A DNA stretch of 64,000 nucleotides, from contig JBCDFV010000002.1 in assembly GCA_039177555.1 (NCBI GenBank), positions 1 to 64,000 of the forward strand, read 5' to 3'. This document shows positions 34,157 through 42,966 of this stretch, one piece after another. This stretch comes from JANQGH01 sp039177555. GTDB taxonomy: Bacteria; Pseudomonadota; Alphaproteobacteria; DSM-16000; Inquilinaceae. Each line of letters begins with the position of its first letter. Positions within the stretch are counted from its first letter, which is position 1. The position numbers were made by a program, and so were the translations under genes. The notes under the pieces were generated by a model. That model did not search any database, was not told the origin of the DNA, and saw only the letters and a list, made by a program, of their open reading frames with translations.

Positions 34157-34933
34157 TTGAGCCGTGAACCCTACAAACGCGCCGTTGTGACGGGCGCCAC
34201 GAGCGGAATTGGCGCCGCGACTGTCCATGCCCTGTGCGCTGGGGGCTTCGATGTCCTGGCGGTCGCCCGCAGGGCCGATAGGCTGCAATCCCTGGCGGAT
34301 AGCGTCGGCTGCCAAACTCTGTCGGCGGACATCCGTGATACCCAACGGATGCGTGCGGAAATCGCACACTTCGCGCCGGATGTGGTGGTCAACAATGCCG
34401 GCGTGGGCCACGGGATCACCGGTCTGGCCGGCCTGGCGCCCGAGCACGTCGCCGAAGCGATCGAAATCAACGTGATCGCGCCGATCCAGATCACCGCGGC
34501 GGCGATCGAAGGCATGAAGGGCCGCGGCCATGGGCACATCGTCAATATCGGATCGATCTCGGGCCTGCACACGCTGGTTTCCGCCGTTTATGGCGCGTCG
34601 AAGGCGGCCCTGCACCAGTTCAGCCAGAACCTGCGTTATGAGTTGTCCGGCACGGGCTTGCGGGTCACCGAGATCTGCCCCGGACGGGTGGCGTCGGAGT
34701 TTTATGAGCACGCTGTTGGCGACGCCTCTCGGCTGGAGATGGCGAAAACCAGCGGCATCACGGAGCTGCAGCCCGAGGACATCGCCAGCGCGATTCTGTT
34801 TGCGGTCAACGCCCCCGCCCACGTGAACATCGCCACCATCGAGCTGCTGCCGACCGAGCAAGCCGTTGGCGGCATCAGCGTTCAACCCGCCCCGACCATC
34901 AGCAATAAGGCCCAGAACGATGCCGCGACTTGA
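34157..34933 (+). CDS. SDR family oxidoreductase
   Basis: A 258-residue SDR: cofactor motif TGATSGIG near residues 13-20, NNAG near 83, NIGSISG with the catalytic Ser, and Tyr-X3-Lys in YGASK. I prefer the TTG at 34157, five bases after an AAGAGG ribosome site; a further TTG lies 15 bases upstream. The C-terminal region (LQPEDIASAILFAVNAPAHVNI) resembles the YdfG/serine-dehydrogenase-like 3-hydroxy acid group. It overlaps the next SDR gene by 14 bases. Confidence 0.87.
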   Translation: MSREPYKRAVVTGATSGIGAATVHALCAGGFDVLAVARRADRLQSLADSVGCQTLSADIRDTQRMRAEIAHFAPDVVVNNAGVGHGITGLAGLAPEHVAEAIEINVIAPIQITAAAIEGMKGRGHGHIVNIGSISGLHTLVSAVYGASKAALHQFSQNLRYELSGTGLRVTEICPGRVASEFYEHAVGDASRLEMAKTSGITELQPEDIASAILFAVNAPAHVNIATIELLPTEQAVGGISVQPAPTISNKAQNDAAT

Positions 34934-35666
34934 TACGAAGACGGCCCTGATAACCGGTGGCGGCAATGGGATCGGACGGGCGGCATCGCTGCTCTTTGCC
35001 AAGGAAGGCGCCGCGGTTGCCGTCGCGGACTTCAATGTCGACGCCGCGAACGGCACCGTCGATCTCATCAAGCAAGCCGGTGGGGCCGCGACTGCCTTGG
35101 CTTGCGACGTTAGCGACGAAGCAAGCGTTGCCAAAATGATCGCGGACACGATGGATGCCTTTGGCTCGCTTGACGTCCTCTTCAACTGCGCCGGTGGTGG
35201 GTCGACCAAGGACGGGCCGGTCACCGACCTGGACATCGACGAGTTCTGGCGCACGATCCGGGTCGATCTCTTTGGCACCTTGCTGTGCTGTCGCTATGCG
35301 ATCCCGGCCATGGTCCGTGCCGGCGGCGGCTCGATCATCAATATCGCCTCGCTGCGCGCCGTGATCGGCACCGAAGGGGCCGACGCCTACACGGCCTCCA
35401 AGGGCGGGGTTTTGGCGCTGACGCGGGCCATGGCCATGCAGTGGGCGCAGCATGGTATTCGGGTCAACGTTCTGGCCCCGGGCGTGGTGCTGACCGAACG
35501 CGTGGCGGCTTTCATCAAGGAAGACAATCCGATCTACCAAATGTCCTTGCTGGGGCCTTGCGAGCCGCATGACGTGGCGGAACTCGCGCTCTATCTGGCC
35601 AGCGACGCGTCGCGCAAGGTGACCGGCGCGGTCATGCGGCTTGACGGCGGCGCATCCGTCTACTGA
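34920..35666 (+). CDS. SDR family oxidoreductase
   Basis: A 248-residue classical SDR: TGGGNGIG near residues 11-18, Asp after the second strand (VADFN) for NAD preference, NCAGGGS near 84, NIAS, and Tyr-X3-Lys in YTASK. The start at 34920 follows an AAGG site and overlaps the previous gene; a longer frame to 34866 lies inside that gene and is rejected. The two SDRs form a transcription unit preceded by a TGAATT-type operator shared with tctC, so they probably process the compound imported by TctCBA. Confidence 0.9.
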   Translation: MPRLDTKTALITGGGNGIGRAASLLFAKEGAAVAVADFNVDAANGTVDLIKQAGGAATALACDVSDEASVAKMIADTMDAFGSLDVLFNCAGGGSTKDGPVTDLDIDEFWRTIRVDLFGTLLCCRYAIPAMVRAGGGSIINIASLRAVIGTEGADAYTASKGGVLALTRAMAMQWAQHGIRVNVLAPGVVLTERVAAFIKEDNPIYQMSLLGPCEPHDVAELALYLASDASRKVTGAVMRLDGGASVY

Positions 35667-35718
35667 ACGCTCATTAGGGCGTCAGAACCCATCAGGCGGC
35701 ATGCCGGCACGCCAAGCC

Positions 35719-35747
35719 TTGACAATCGGCGTCGCATGAATTCGAAT
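35719..35747 (+). promoter_or_regulatory. Putative sigma-70-type promoter of tctC overlapped by an operator
   Basis: TTGACA at 35719-35724 and TCGAAT at 35742-35747 are separated by 17 bases. The -10-like hexamer matches 4 of 6 consensus positions and lies inside the first TGAATT-type operator, an arrangement that would allow direct repression. Confidence 0.45.
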
Positions 35748-35752
35748 GCATG
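35735..35752. promoter_or_regulatory. LacI-type operator 1 upstream of tctC
   Basis: CATGAATTCGAATGCATG around a CG centre. It shares a 14-base core with the site at 34082-34099 and overlaps the -10 region of the putative tctC promoter. Confidence 0.55.
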
Positions 35753-35756
35753 CGCG

Positions 35757-35774
35757 TATGAATTAGAATTCACA
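35757..35774. promoter_or_regulatory. LacI-type operator 2 upstream of tctC
   Basis: TATGAATTAGAATTCACA has perfect TGAATT/AATTCA arms around an AG centre. Its centre is 22 bases from that of operator 1, about two helical turns, and it lies 39 bases before the tctC start. Confidence 0.5.
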
Positions 35775-35812
35775 AGCGGCCGGACGAGGCCGCGGCAACC
35801 GGGAGGAGCGAG

Positions 35813-36757
35813 ATGAAAACCCAAATCACAGTCCTTGCAGCCGCCATTCTGATGACGACGGGCCTGTCGGCGCCGGCGGCGGCCCAATACCCCGATCAGA
35901 CCATCAACGTCATGATCCCGTTCAGCGCGGGTGGCGGCACCGATGTCCCCGGTCGCTTCTTCGCGCAGGAGATGGAAGAGATCCTGGGCACCGACATCAT
36001 CGTCACGAACGTCGAGGGCGCCGGCGGCGTCATCGGTGCCACCCAGCTGTCCCAGGCCGACCCGGACGGATACAGCCTTGGCTTCATGCCCGTCGGCACC
36101 ACAACGACCCAGCCCCATATGCGCGAGACGGAGTATGGCGCGGATTCGTGGGAGCCGATCTGCCTGGTCGCCCAGGGCCCGATGTATGTGACAGTGCCTG
36201 CCGACTCCGACATCCAGTCGATCGACGACCTGGTGCAGCAGGCGCAGGACTCAAACGTCGTCACGGCCGGCCCACCCCCCGGCTCGCTGCCGCATATCGG
36301 CCAGGCCGCGCTCGCCCAGATGTTGGGTGTCGATTTCAACTATATCCCCCATGAAGGCATCAACGCCGTCGCGCAGTCGATGCTGGGCGGGCGGGTTCAC
36401 ATGACCGTCTGGTTCGCCGACGCGGGCGAGCGCTTTGGCCTGCGCCCGTTGGCCATCCTCGACAGCACGCGCAGCGAGGAACTGCCGGATATCCCAACCC
36501 TTGGCGAGCTCGGCTACGAGAACATCGAGAACTATGTCTGGTTCGGCTTCTTCGCCCCTGCCGGCACGTCGGCGGAAATCGTGACGACGCTGGCCGAGGC
36601 TTGCGATCAAGCGGTCCACAGCGAAGGCTTCACTTCGAACATGGATGCCGCCAATCGCCAGGTCCGCTATATGCCGACGGACGAGTTTGCCGAGTTCTTC
36701 GCCGCGCAATTCGCGGCCAACGGCGAGCGGCTGCGCAGCCTGGGCCTGGCAAACTAA
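35813..36757 (+). CDS. tctC: Tripartite tricarboxylate transporter substrate-binding protein (TctC/Bug family)
   Basis: A 314-residue periplasmic binding protein. The Sec signal peptide covers about residues 1-24 (hydrophobic core AAAILMTTGLSAPAAA), and the mature protein starts YPDQTINVMIPFSAGGGTD, the typical Bug-family opening. The GGAGGAG ribosome site is strong. Bug proteins bind carboxylates such as citrate, aromatic acids or amino acids. It is followed by tctB and tctA, and two LacI-type operators precede it. The ligand is likely a carboxylated compound linked to the sulfatase downstream. Confidence 0.92.
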   Translation: MKTQITVLAAAILMTTGLSAPAAAQYPDQTINVMIPFSAGGGTDVPGRFFAQEMEEILGTDIIVTNVEGAGGVIGATQLSQADPDGYSLGFMPVGTTTTQPHMRETEYGADSWEPICLVAQGPMYVTVPADSDIQSIDDLVQQAQDSNVVTAGPPPGSLPHIGQAALAQMLGVDFNYIPHEGINAVAQSMLGGRVHMTVWFADAGERFGLRPLAILDSTRSEELPDIPTLGELGYENIENYVWFGFFAPAGTSAEIVTTLAEACDQAVHSEGFTSNMDAANRQVRYMPTDEFAEFFAAQFAANGERLRSLGLAN

Positions 36758-36819
36758 CCGGCGCAATTGCGGTAAATCCTCTAAGGTCCGGTGGTGCGCG
36801 GGCTTAGCGGGGACGAAGC

Positions 36820-37281
36820 ATGTCCATGAATCCGGTGCGGATCGGCGCCCTGGCGCTGTTTCTGATCGCGGCTCTTCTGTTCGCGTCGAGCTTCGCCATG
36901 AATGTCGGCGAGCCGATGTTCGGCGACGTCTCGACCGTCTTCGTCCCGCGCATCTTCTTGATCGCCTGGATGGTGCTTGCCGCCTTGATCGCAATCGTGG
37001 CCGGAAGGGATAGGGAGGCGGGCAGCATCTTCGCCGGCGTCGCCTGGCGCCGCTTGTGGATCATCATCGCCATCGTCGCGGTCGCGGCCGTGGCGATGAT
37101 GGAAATCGGCTTCGTCTTTGCCTGCCTGCCCGCCTTCATCGTCTTCGTCACTGTCTTCGGCTATCGGCGCTACGGCGTGACGATCGTGGTTGGGGCGCTT
37201 TTCGTCTTCGCGCTGTGGGCGCTGTTCTTGGAGGTCTTCCGCCTGCCGCTGCCGATCTCGCCCTGGTTCGGGACGCTCTAG
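36820..37281 (+). CDS. tctB: Tripartite tricarboxylate transporter small permease subunit TctB
   Basis: A 153-residue membrane protein with four hydrophobic segments (about residues 8-28, 40-60, 75-110 as two adjacent helices, and 118-140), the size and layout of the small TctB subunit. It sits between tctC and tctA with its stop three bases before the tctA start. It assembles with TctA to form the cation-coupled importer. Confidence 0.85.
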   Translation: MSMNPVRIGALALFLIAALLFASSFAMNVGEPMFGDVSTVFVPRIFLIAWMVLAALIAIVAGRDREAGSIFAGVAWRRLWIIIAIVAVAAVAMMEIGFVFACLPAFIVFVTVFGYRRYGVTIVVGALFVFALWALFLEVFRLPLPISPWFGTL

Positions 37282-37284
37282 GCC

Positions 37285-38766
37285 GTGGAAAACCTCGCCG
37301 CCGCCGTCTCGCAACTGGCCTCTGTCGAGGTGCTGCTGGCGATACTGATCGGCACCACCTTCGGCACCATCGTCGGCGCCTTGCCGGGCATGGGCACCGT
37401 ACTGGCGCTGGTCGTCGCGCTGCCCTTCACCTATTCCATGTCCAGCATCGCGGCAATCACGCTGTTGCTGTGCATCTATGCCAGTTCGGTCTATGGCGGC
37501 TCGATCTCCGCGATCCTGATCAATACGCCCGGTACGCCGCAGTCCGCCGCGACGGTGCTGGACGGCTACCCCATGGCCCAGCGGGGTGAGGCCAACCTGG
37601 CGCTCGGCTGGTGCACCGCGGCGTCGACCTTCGGGGGGCTGTTCTCCCTTGTCATCCTGATCATCGCGGCACCGCAACTGGCGCGGTTCAGCCTTCGCTT
37701 CGGCCCGGCGGAAACCTTCGCGCTTATCCTGTTCGCGCTTACCTGCATCGCCTGGGTGTCGCGCGGCTCGATGCTGAAGGGTCTCTTGGCCGGCGTCATC
37801 GGCCTGTTCCTGGCAATGATCGGCACCGACAACATGACCGGCATGCCGCGCTTCGATTACGGCGTCGGCGTGCTGTCCGGCGGGCTGGCGCTGATCAGCC
37901 TGCTGATCGGCCTGTTTGCCTTGTCAGAAGTGTTCATGCGGGCGGCGAAATACGTGCCGGAAAAGCGCGAGAGCAAGTTCGCCAATGTCGGGTTCCGCTT
38001 GGCCCCGTGGCGCGAATGGCGCATCCGGATCAAGGCGCTGGTCCAGTCCAGCCTGATCGGCACGCTGATCGGCATTCTGCCCGGCACGGGCGCCACGGCG
38101 GCGACCTTCGTCAGCTATGCCGAAGTCCGGCGCACCTCGCGCCGGGCGGAGAATTTCGGCAAGGGCGAGCCGGATGGCATCATTGCGTCGGAGGCATCGA
38201 ACAATGCCGTAACCGGCGGGGCGCTGGTGCCGACCCTGGCGCTCGGTATTCCCGGCGACGGGGGCACGGCGGTGATGCTGGGCGCGCTGTTGATCCACGG
38301 CATCATTCCGGGCGTGCAACTGTTGAACAACAGCCCGGAGGTGTTGACCGGCATCTTCATCGTGCTGGCGATCGCCAACGTGCTGATGTTCGTCGTCGGC
38401 GCCCTCGGCGCCCAAGTCTTCACGCGCGTCCTGCGCATGCCCGAACCGTTGCTGATGGGCATGGTCCTGGTCATGTCGCTGGTCGGCGCCTACACCGTGA
38501 GGGGCAACCCACTGGATGTGTTGGTGGCGGTCATTGCCGGCGTGGCGGGTGTCTTCATGCGGTTTCTCGGCGTGCCGATGGCGCCGATCGTCATCGGCAT
38601 GGCCTTGGGCCTGAACTTCGAGGAATCCCTGCGCCAGGGATTGATGTTCAGCGGCGGCGACTTCCTGTCGTTCTTCCAGCAGCCGATCGCGCTGGTCCTC
38701 TTCATCATCACGGCCGTCATCATCGCGTGGCCGATCGTCAAGGCATTTCGAGCTAGGAAGAAGTGA
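37285..38766 (+). CDS. tctA: Tripartite tricarboxylate transporter large permease subunit TctA
   Basis: A 493-residue, about 12-segment membrane protein. It carries both TctA hallmarks: GALPGMGTVLAL with INTPGTPQSAATVLDGYPMA near the N-terminus, and the repeated GILPGTGATAATFVSYAEV with LALGIPGDGGTAVMLGAL in the second half. The start is GTG. Its stop overlaps the GTG start of the LacI-family gene by four bases, so the regulator is co-translated with the transporter. Confidence 0.93.
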   Translation: MENLAAAVSQLASVEVLLAILIGTTFGTIVGALPGMGTVLALVVALPFTYSMSSIAAITLLLCIYASSVYGGSISAILINTPGTPQSAATVLDGYPMAQRGEANLALGWCTAASTFGGLFSLVILIIAAPQLARFSLRFGPAETFALILFALTCIAWVSRGSMLKGLLAGVIGLFLAMIGTDNMTGMPRFDYGVGVLSGGLALISLLIGLFALSEVFMRAAKYVPEKRESKFANVGFRLAPWREWRIRIKALVQSSLIGTLIGILPGTGATAATFVSYAEVRRTSRRAENFGKGEPDGIIASEASNNAVTGGALVPTLALGIPGDGGTAVMLGALLIHGIIPGVQLLNNSPEVLTGIFIVLAIANVLMFVVGALGAQVFTRVLRMPEPLLMGMVLVMSLVGAYTVRGNPLDVLVAVIAGVAGVFMRFLGVPMAPIVIGMALGLNFEESLRQGLMFSGGDFLSFFQQPIALVLFIITAVIIAWPIVKAFRARKK

Positions 38767-39821
38767 GCAAGGACAAAAAGGAACCGGAACGCACCAAGCG
38801 GCCGACATCCTACGACGTCGCCCGCCGTGCCGGTGTCTCGCAGGCCGCCGTGTCGCGGGCGTTCTCCAAACGCGGCTATGTCGGCGCGGAGGCCAGGGCC
38901 AAGATCGAGGCCGCCGCCAAGGAGCTGGGGTTTCGCCCCAACGCGCTGGCGCGCAGCCTGATCGACAAACGATCGCGCATCGTCGCCGTGGTCATCGCCG
39001 ACATGTACTACTCGTTCTATGTGGCCATCCTGCACCAGATCAACGGTGCGCTGCGCCAGGCCGGCTATCAGACGCTCTTGTTTTCGATCCCGTCCAGCCA
39101 GGATCTCGACACCATCGTCGACGATGTCGGCGATTACCGCGTCGACGGCATCATCATGGTCTCCGCCCGCCTGACGACCGATGTGGCCCGCATGTCGGAA
39201 GCCCTGGGCGTGCCCATCGTGCTGATGAACCGCTATGCCGACCAGCCGTCGGTCAACTTCGTGGTGCCTGACGACCACCAGGGCGGCCGTTTGGTCGCCG
39301 AATTCATGCTGGCGGCGGGCCACCACCGGTTCGCCTATATCGGCGGGATCGAAGGGGCGTCGACCAGCCGCGATCGCGGTGAAGGGTTCCGCGCCGCCTT
39401 GCCGTCCAGCCCGCAGGTGAAGGCCGGCGATTTCAGCTATGAAGGCGGCTTTGCCGCGACCGAGGCCCTGATGCGCGGCCCGGCACCGCCGGATGCGATC
39501 TTTTGCGCGTCCGACATCATGGCCTGGGCTGCGATCGACGCGTTGCGCCACGAATTCGGCCTGCGCGCCGGCCGCGATGTCTCGGTCATCGGCTACAACG
39601 ACGCAGCGGAATCCCGCTGGCGCAATTACGACCTGACGACGGTCGTATCCAGCCCGGATTCCATGAGCCATCGCGCCGTCGAGGTCCTTTCCGCGCTGTT
39701 GGACCGCGAGGCGACGCCGCCGGTGCAGGAACGGCTGAAAGTCCACCTCAAGGTGCGCGGCTCCGCCCGCGTGCCGTCCGATTATGAAGCAGAAAACGTT
39801 GAAATGGAGACCGGCAGATGA
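38763..39821 (+). CDS. LacI-family transcriptional regulator of the TTT-sulfatase operon
   Basis: A 352-residue regulator with a LacI helix-turn-helix (TSYDVARRAGVSQAAVSRAF, about residues 12-31), hinge helix NALARSL near 62 and a PBP-like effector domain. It lies inside the operon: the start overlaps the tctA stop and the stop overlaps the sulfatase start. TGAATT-type operators upstream of the SDR pair and tctC are its most likely targets, making it an autoregulated repressor of SDRs, transporter and sulfatase. Confidence 0.9.
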   Translation: MSKDKKEPERTKRPTSYDVARRAGVSQAAVSRAFSKRGYVGAEARAKIEAAAKELGFRPNALARSLIDKRSRIVAVVIADMYYSFYVAILHQINGALRQAGYQTLLFSIPSSQDLDTIVDDVGDYRVDGIIMVSARLTTDVARMSEALGVPIVLMNRYADQPSVNFVVPDDHQGGRLVAEFMLAAGHHRFAYIGGIEGASTSRDRGEGFRAALPSSPQVKAGDFSYEGGFAATEALMRGPAPPDAIFCASDIMAWAAIDALRHEFGLRAGRDVSVIGYNDAAESRWRNYDLTTVVSSPDSMSHRAVEVLSALLDREATPPVQERLKVHLKVRGSARVPSDYEAENVEMETGR

Positions 39822-41311
39822 CCAGGCCCAACGTCTTGATGATCGTCGTCGACCACTGGTCTGCGACCTTGCTGGGCTGCGCTGGGCATCCGGCGATCCA
39901 GACGCCGTCGCTGGACGGCCTGGCGCGCAACGGCGTCCGTTTCTCCAACTGCTATTCCGAACACCCGGTCTGCATCCCCGCACGGCGGACCCTGATGACC
40001 GGAACCCCGGCCCGGACCCATGGCGATCGGCGGTTCCAGGCCACGCTTGAGATGCCGGACCTGCCGACGCTGCCACAGACCTTTCGGAACGCCGGCTATC
40101 AGGCCCAGGCGGTCGGCAAGATCCATGTCTTTCCGCAGCGCGACCGGATCGGTTTTGACGATGTCCTGGTCGACGACGAAGGGCGCGCCTTTTATGGCGT
40201 GACCGACGATTACGAGATCTTCCTTGGCGACAAGGGCCATCCCGGACGGCAGTTCGATCATGGGATGAGCAACAATGGCTATGCCACCACCCCCTGGCAC
40301 CTGCCCGACGCGCTGCACGCGACCAATTGGGCCGCCAACAAAACGGCCCGTATGATCAAGCGGCGCGATCCGACGCGCCCGGGCTTCTGGTATTGCGGCT
40401 TCCGGCACCCCCATCCGCCCCTGGTGCCGCTGGAACGCTATTGGGATCTCTATCGCGACATCGAGATCGACAGGCCGGTCATGGGCGACTGGGCGAGGGA
40501 TCGGGCGGATCTGCCGTTCAACGCCCAAGCGGTCCAGACACGTGGCGACCGCTACAATGACACGCAAATCGAAATGGCGCGCCGCGCCTTCTATGCCCTG
40601 TGCACCCATATCGATCACCAAGTGGCCTACCTGGTCGGGACCCTGCGCGATGAGGGCATCCTGGACGACACGATCATCTTGTTCACCTCCGATCACGGCG
40701 ACATGCTGGGCAATCACGGCATGTGGGCGAAGCAGGTGTTCTATGAGCCGTCCTGCGGCATCCCGATGATCCTGGTCGGCACGAAGAACGACAGCCGGGT
40801 CGGCTTCCGGCGGGTGGACGACCGTCTGGTCTGCCTGCAGGACGTCATGCCCACCCTGCTCGATCTTTGCGGCATCGACATCCCATCGTCGGTGGAAGGC
40901 CACTCGATGGTCGGCGACACGACGCGCGACCAGCTCTATGGCGAGTTCGGCGAAGGGCCACATTCGTCACGCATGATCCGCGACAGGCGATACAAGCTGA
41001 TCTGGTATCCGGTCGGAAACCATCGCCAGCTTTTCGATCTCGATCAGGATCCGGACGAGATGGAGGATTTGGCGAACGATCCGGCCCATGCGCAGACCTT
41101 GCAACGGCTGACGGACGCGCTGGTCGATCAGCTTTATGGCACGGACGAAGCGTGGCTGGACGGCACGCGATTGGTCGGCGAGCCCGCGAGAACGTTCCGA
41201 CCGGGGCCGGACCGATCCCTGTCGGCCACGCGCGGCGACCAATGGCCGACGCCGCCGCAGCACACCAAAGGCTTCATGGAGTTCTTTCCGGAGGCCCCGT
41301 CGGCCGACTGA
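39818..41311 (+). CDS. Type I sulfatase (Cys-type, formylglycine-dependent)
   Basis: A 497-residue alkaline-phosphatase-superfamily sulfatase. The activation motif is VCIPARRTLMTG: Cys52 in C-x-P-x-R is the residue converted to formylglycine. Metal ligands appear in IVVDHW (Asp12) and TSDHGDMLGNHG (Asp and His). No signal peptide is visible, so it is probably cytoplasmic and acts on a sulfate ester after import. It is translationally coupled to the LacI gene and convergent, 18 bases apart, with a genuine FGE gene. The substrate is not determined; aryl, choline-like and sugar sulfates are all handled in this family. Confidence 0.92.
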   Translation: MTRPNVLMIVVDHWSATLLGCAGHPAIQTPSLDGLARNGVRFSNCYSEHPVCIPARRTLMTGTPARTHGDRRFQATLEMPDLPTLPQTFRNAGYQAQAVGKIHVFPQRDRIGFDDVLVDDEGRAFYGVTDDYEIFLGDKGHPGRQFDHGMSNNGYATTPWHLPDALHATNWAANKTARMIKRRDPTRPGFWYCGFRHPHPPLVPLERYWDLYRDIEIDRPVMGDWARDRADLPFNAQAVQTRGDRYNDTQIEMARRAFYALCTHIDHQVAYLVGTLRDEGILDDTIILFTSDHGDMLGNHGMWAKQVFYEPSCGIPMILVGTKNDSRVGFRRVDDRLVCLQDVMPTLLDLCGIDIPSSVEGHSMVGDTTRDQLYGEFGEGPHSSRMIRDRRYKLIWYPVGNHRQLFDLDQDPDEMEDLANDPAHAQTLQRLTDALVDQLYGTDEAWLDGTRLVGEPARTFRPGPDRSLSATRGDQWPTPPQHTKGFMEFFPEAPSAD

Positions 41312-41329
41312 CCCCGCCGCGCCGACCGA

Positions 41330-42175
41330 TCAGGCGTCGTAAGCGATCCGAAAGCCGGCGTTGGAGGCCGCGCTGTCAGGCGGCAGGCCGATCCGGGCGG
41401 CAATGCGATAGCGGTAGCAATAGCTGATGTGGCAGAGGAACGAACCGCCCTTGACCACTTTCAGCCGTTCTAACGTGGCGCGGCGGTTCGTGTTTTGCGC
41501 CTCGCGCGACAGCGAGCGCACCCGAAAGGCGTCGGCTGTCCATTCCCAAACATTGCCGGCCATATTGAACAGGCCGGCCGAATTGGGTGGAAAGGCGTCG
41601 ACCGGGCAGGTCCCGTAATAGCCGTCCGCCCTGGTGTTTTCGGTCGGAAAGCGGCCTTGCCAGATGTTGCAGAAGATGTCGGTGTCCGTCGGCTCCGCAT
41701 CGCCCCAGGGAAAGCGCCGGTCGCCGGCGCCGTCGCGCGCAGCATGCTCCCACTCCGCCTCCGTCGGCAACCGCCCGCCGGCCCAATTGGCGAAGGCCGA
41801 TGCGTCGGCCCAAGAGATGTGCGTCGCCGGATGATCGGCGCGGTCCTCGATGGTCGAGCCCGGGCCTTCCGGGCGGCGCCAGCAGGCGCCGTCGACCGGC
41901 CGCCACCAGTCGCTCGACGTTCTCGGATGCCCGGACCCGAATCCATCCGTCAGGAACCCCGCAAAGACCGCCGACCAGCCGAGCCGCTCCGCCTCGGAAA
42001 CGTATCCTGTTTCGGTGACAAAGGCGGCAAACCGTTCAACGGTCACGGTGCAGGTTTCTAGTCGGAACGGCTTCAGCCGAACCGCGCGGCGCGGGCCCTC
42101 ACCGTCCTGTGGCAGTTCGGGCCGGTCGGTCCCGACAAAGCTGTGACCGCCTGCGAATGAGGCAAGGGCATTCAT
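41330..42175 (-). CDS. Formylglycine-generating enzyme (sulfatase-modifying factor, FGE)
   Basis: A 281-residue FGE-sulfatase-domain protein that spans the whole domain (FVGTDRPELPQDGEGPRR to the C-terminal AGFRIAYDA). The catalytic pair Cys248 and Cys253 stands in GGSFLCHISYCYRYR, with the same spacing as Cys336/Cys341 of human SUMF1, so this is a true FGE and not one of the many Cys-less SUMF-like proteins. It oxidises the sulfatase Cys to formylglycine with copper and oxygen. It lies directly downstream of, and opposite to, its evident client. Confidence 0.92.
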   Translation of the reverse strand: MNALASFAGGHSFVGTDRPELPQDGEGPRRAVRLKPFRLETCTVTVERFAAFVTETGYVSEAERLGWSAVFAGFLTDGFGSGHPRTSSDWWRPVDGACWRRPEGPGSTIEDRADHPATHISWADASAFANWAGGRLPTEAEWEHAARDGAGDRRFPWGDAEPTDTDIFCNIWQGRFPTENTRADGYYGTCPVDAFPPNSAGLFNMAGNVWEWTADAFRVRSLSREAQNTNRRATLERLKVVKGGSFLCHISYCYRYRIAARIGLPPDSAASNAGFRIAYDA

Positions 42176-42552
42176 TCAGGGGGGCTCTTCCAGGACACGT
42201 CGCCGAATGGCATGGCCGGCCCCTACCGGACCGGGCGAATCCGCTTCACCTTAGCCTACAACAGGTGCCGCGATGGAGCTTCACTGTTTTGCGAGGGCGA
42301 ACACGCAGGCTCCAAATCCCGATCATCGGCGTTCCAATAAATCCCTCCTTGGGTAAGGCTCTGCATGACTTCTGCCCAACAGCGATCGGAAGGCAAACGA
42401 ACAACCGGACCCCTTTTGTTAGCCCCGCGATACCAAATGACGTTATGTCATCGGCGCCTTCGCGAGCCGGCAAAACAATCTTGAATTGCATTCCATGGCG
42501 GCGGATTGTGCAGTTGATTTTCGTGTGTGTGTTCGAGGCTGGTGGGCTTGTC
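42176..42552. other. Gene-free stretch between the FGE gene and a small membrane-protein gene
   Basis: About 377 bases with no coding region I can support. It should hold the FGE promoter (minus strand) and that of the small membrane protein (plus strand). The only symmetry noticed is TGAC-GTTAT-GTCA at 42438-42450, and its role is unknown. Confidence 0.5.
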
Positions 42553-42813
42553 ATGGCGTGGATCGTTGTCGGATCGCTCATCATCTGGCTGTTGGCGGCC
42601 GTCTTTGTCGGCCTGAAACTGATTGGCTATGTCGACTGGTCCTGGTGGACGGTGATGATTCCGCTATGGGCGCCGATGTTGGTGGCCGTTCTGGTGGCGG
42701 CGGTGCTGATTGCGATCTATGGATACCGACGGACGTTGCGGTCGGCGCGCGGCTTCTTGAAGACCACCGATCGGTCGCTGCGGCATCGAGGCCCTCCGCG
42801 CAATCCTCGCTGA
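42553..42813 (+). CDS. Small two-helix membrane protein (Fragile-X-F-like)
   Basis: An 86-residue protein with two hydrophobic segments: about residues 2-23 (AWIVVGSLIIWLLAAVFVGL) and 35-57. Between them lies KLIGYVDWSWWTVMIPLWAPM, which resembles the transmembrane Fragile-X-F-like small proteins of proteobacteria. The tail is basic. The frame is open upstream, and an ATG at 42445 is possible, but the ATG at 42553 has a GGTGGG site and gives the usual length. Function unknown. Confidence 0.6.
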   Translation: MAWIVVGSLIIWLLAAVFVGLKLIGYVDWSWWTVMIPLWAPMLVAVLVAAVLIAIYGYRRTLRSARGFLKTTDRSLRHRGPPRNPR

Positions 42814-42908
42814 CCCGGATGCCGATGGTGCGGCGGATGGATTTGGCAGTAGCGGAGCGATGGCTTTCCAGCCGGTTGTCGCGAAGGCGACGAATGTGCT
42901 CCCAACTG

Positions 42909-42937
42909 TTGAATCGATCGCGCGAATAAGCTATCTA
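42909..42937 (+). promoter_or_regulatory. Candidate promoter of the first CX5C gene, shared with its paralogue
   Basis: TTGAAT (42909-42914) and TATCTA (42932-42937), 17 bases apart, lie 58 and 35 bases upstream of the ATG at 42967. The second paralogue has TTGAAG and TATCTA at exactly the same distances, and AAGCTATCTA is identical in both. Conservation of both hexamers and of their spacing supports a duplicated promoter. Confidence 0.5.
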
Positions 42938-42966
42938 TTGGTTAGTTCACCCAGAGAGGTACCACC

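Noticed and set aside
39818..41311. Specific name choline-sulfatase for the sulfatase
   Set aside because: Only the general C-x-P-x-R motif and metal ligands can be read; the choline-specific C-terminal features cannot be confirmed, and no choline transport or oxidation genes are adjacent.
42438..42450. TGAC-GTTAT-GTCA inverted repeat as an operator
   Set aside because: The arms are only four bases and no second copy or suitable regulator is near, so chance is likely.
42246..42584. A 112-codon minus-strand open frame between the FGE and small membrane-protein genes
   Set aside because: It has no recognisable domain, overlaps the start of the Fragile-X-F-like gene and no ribosome site is evident.
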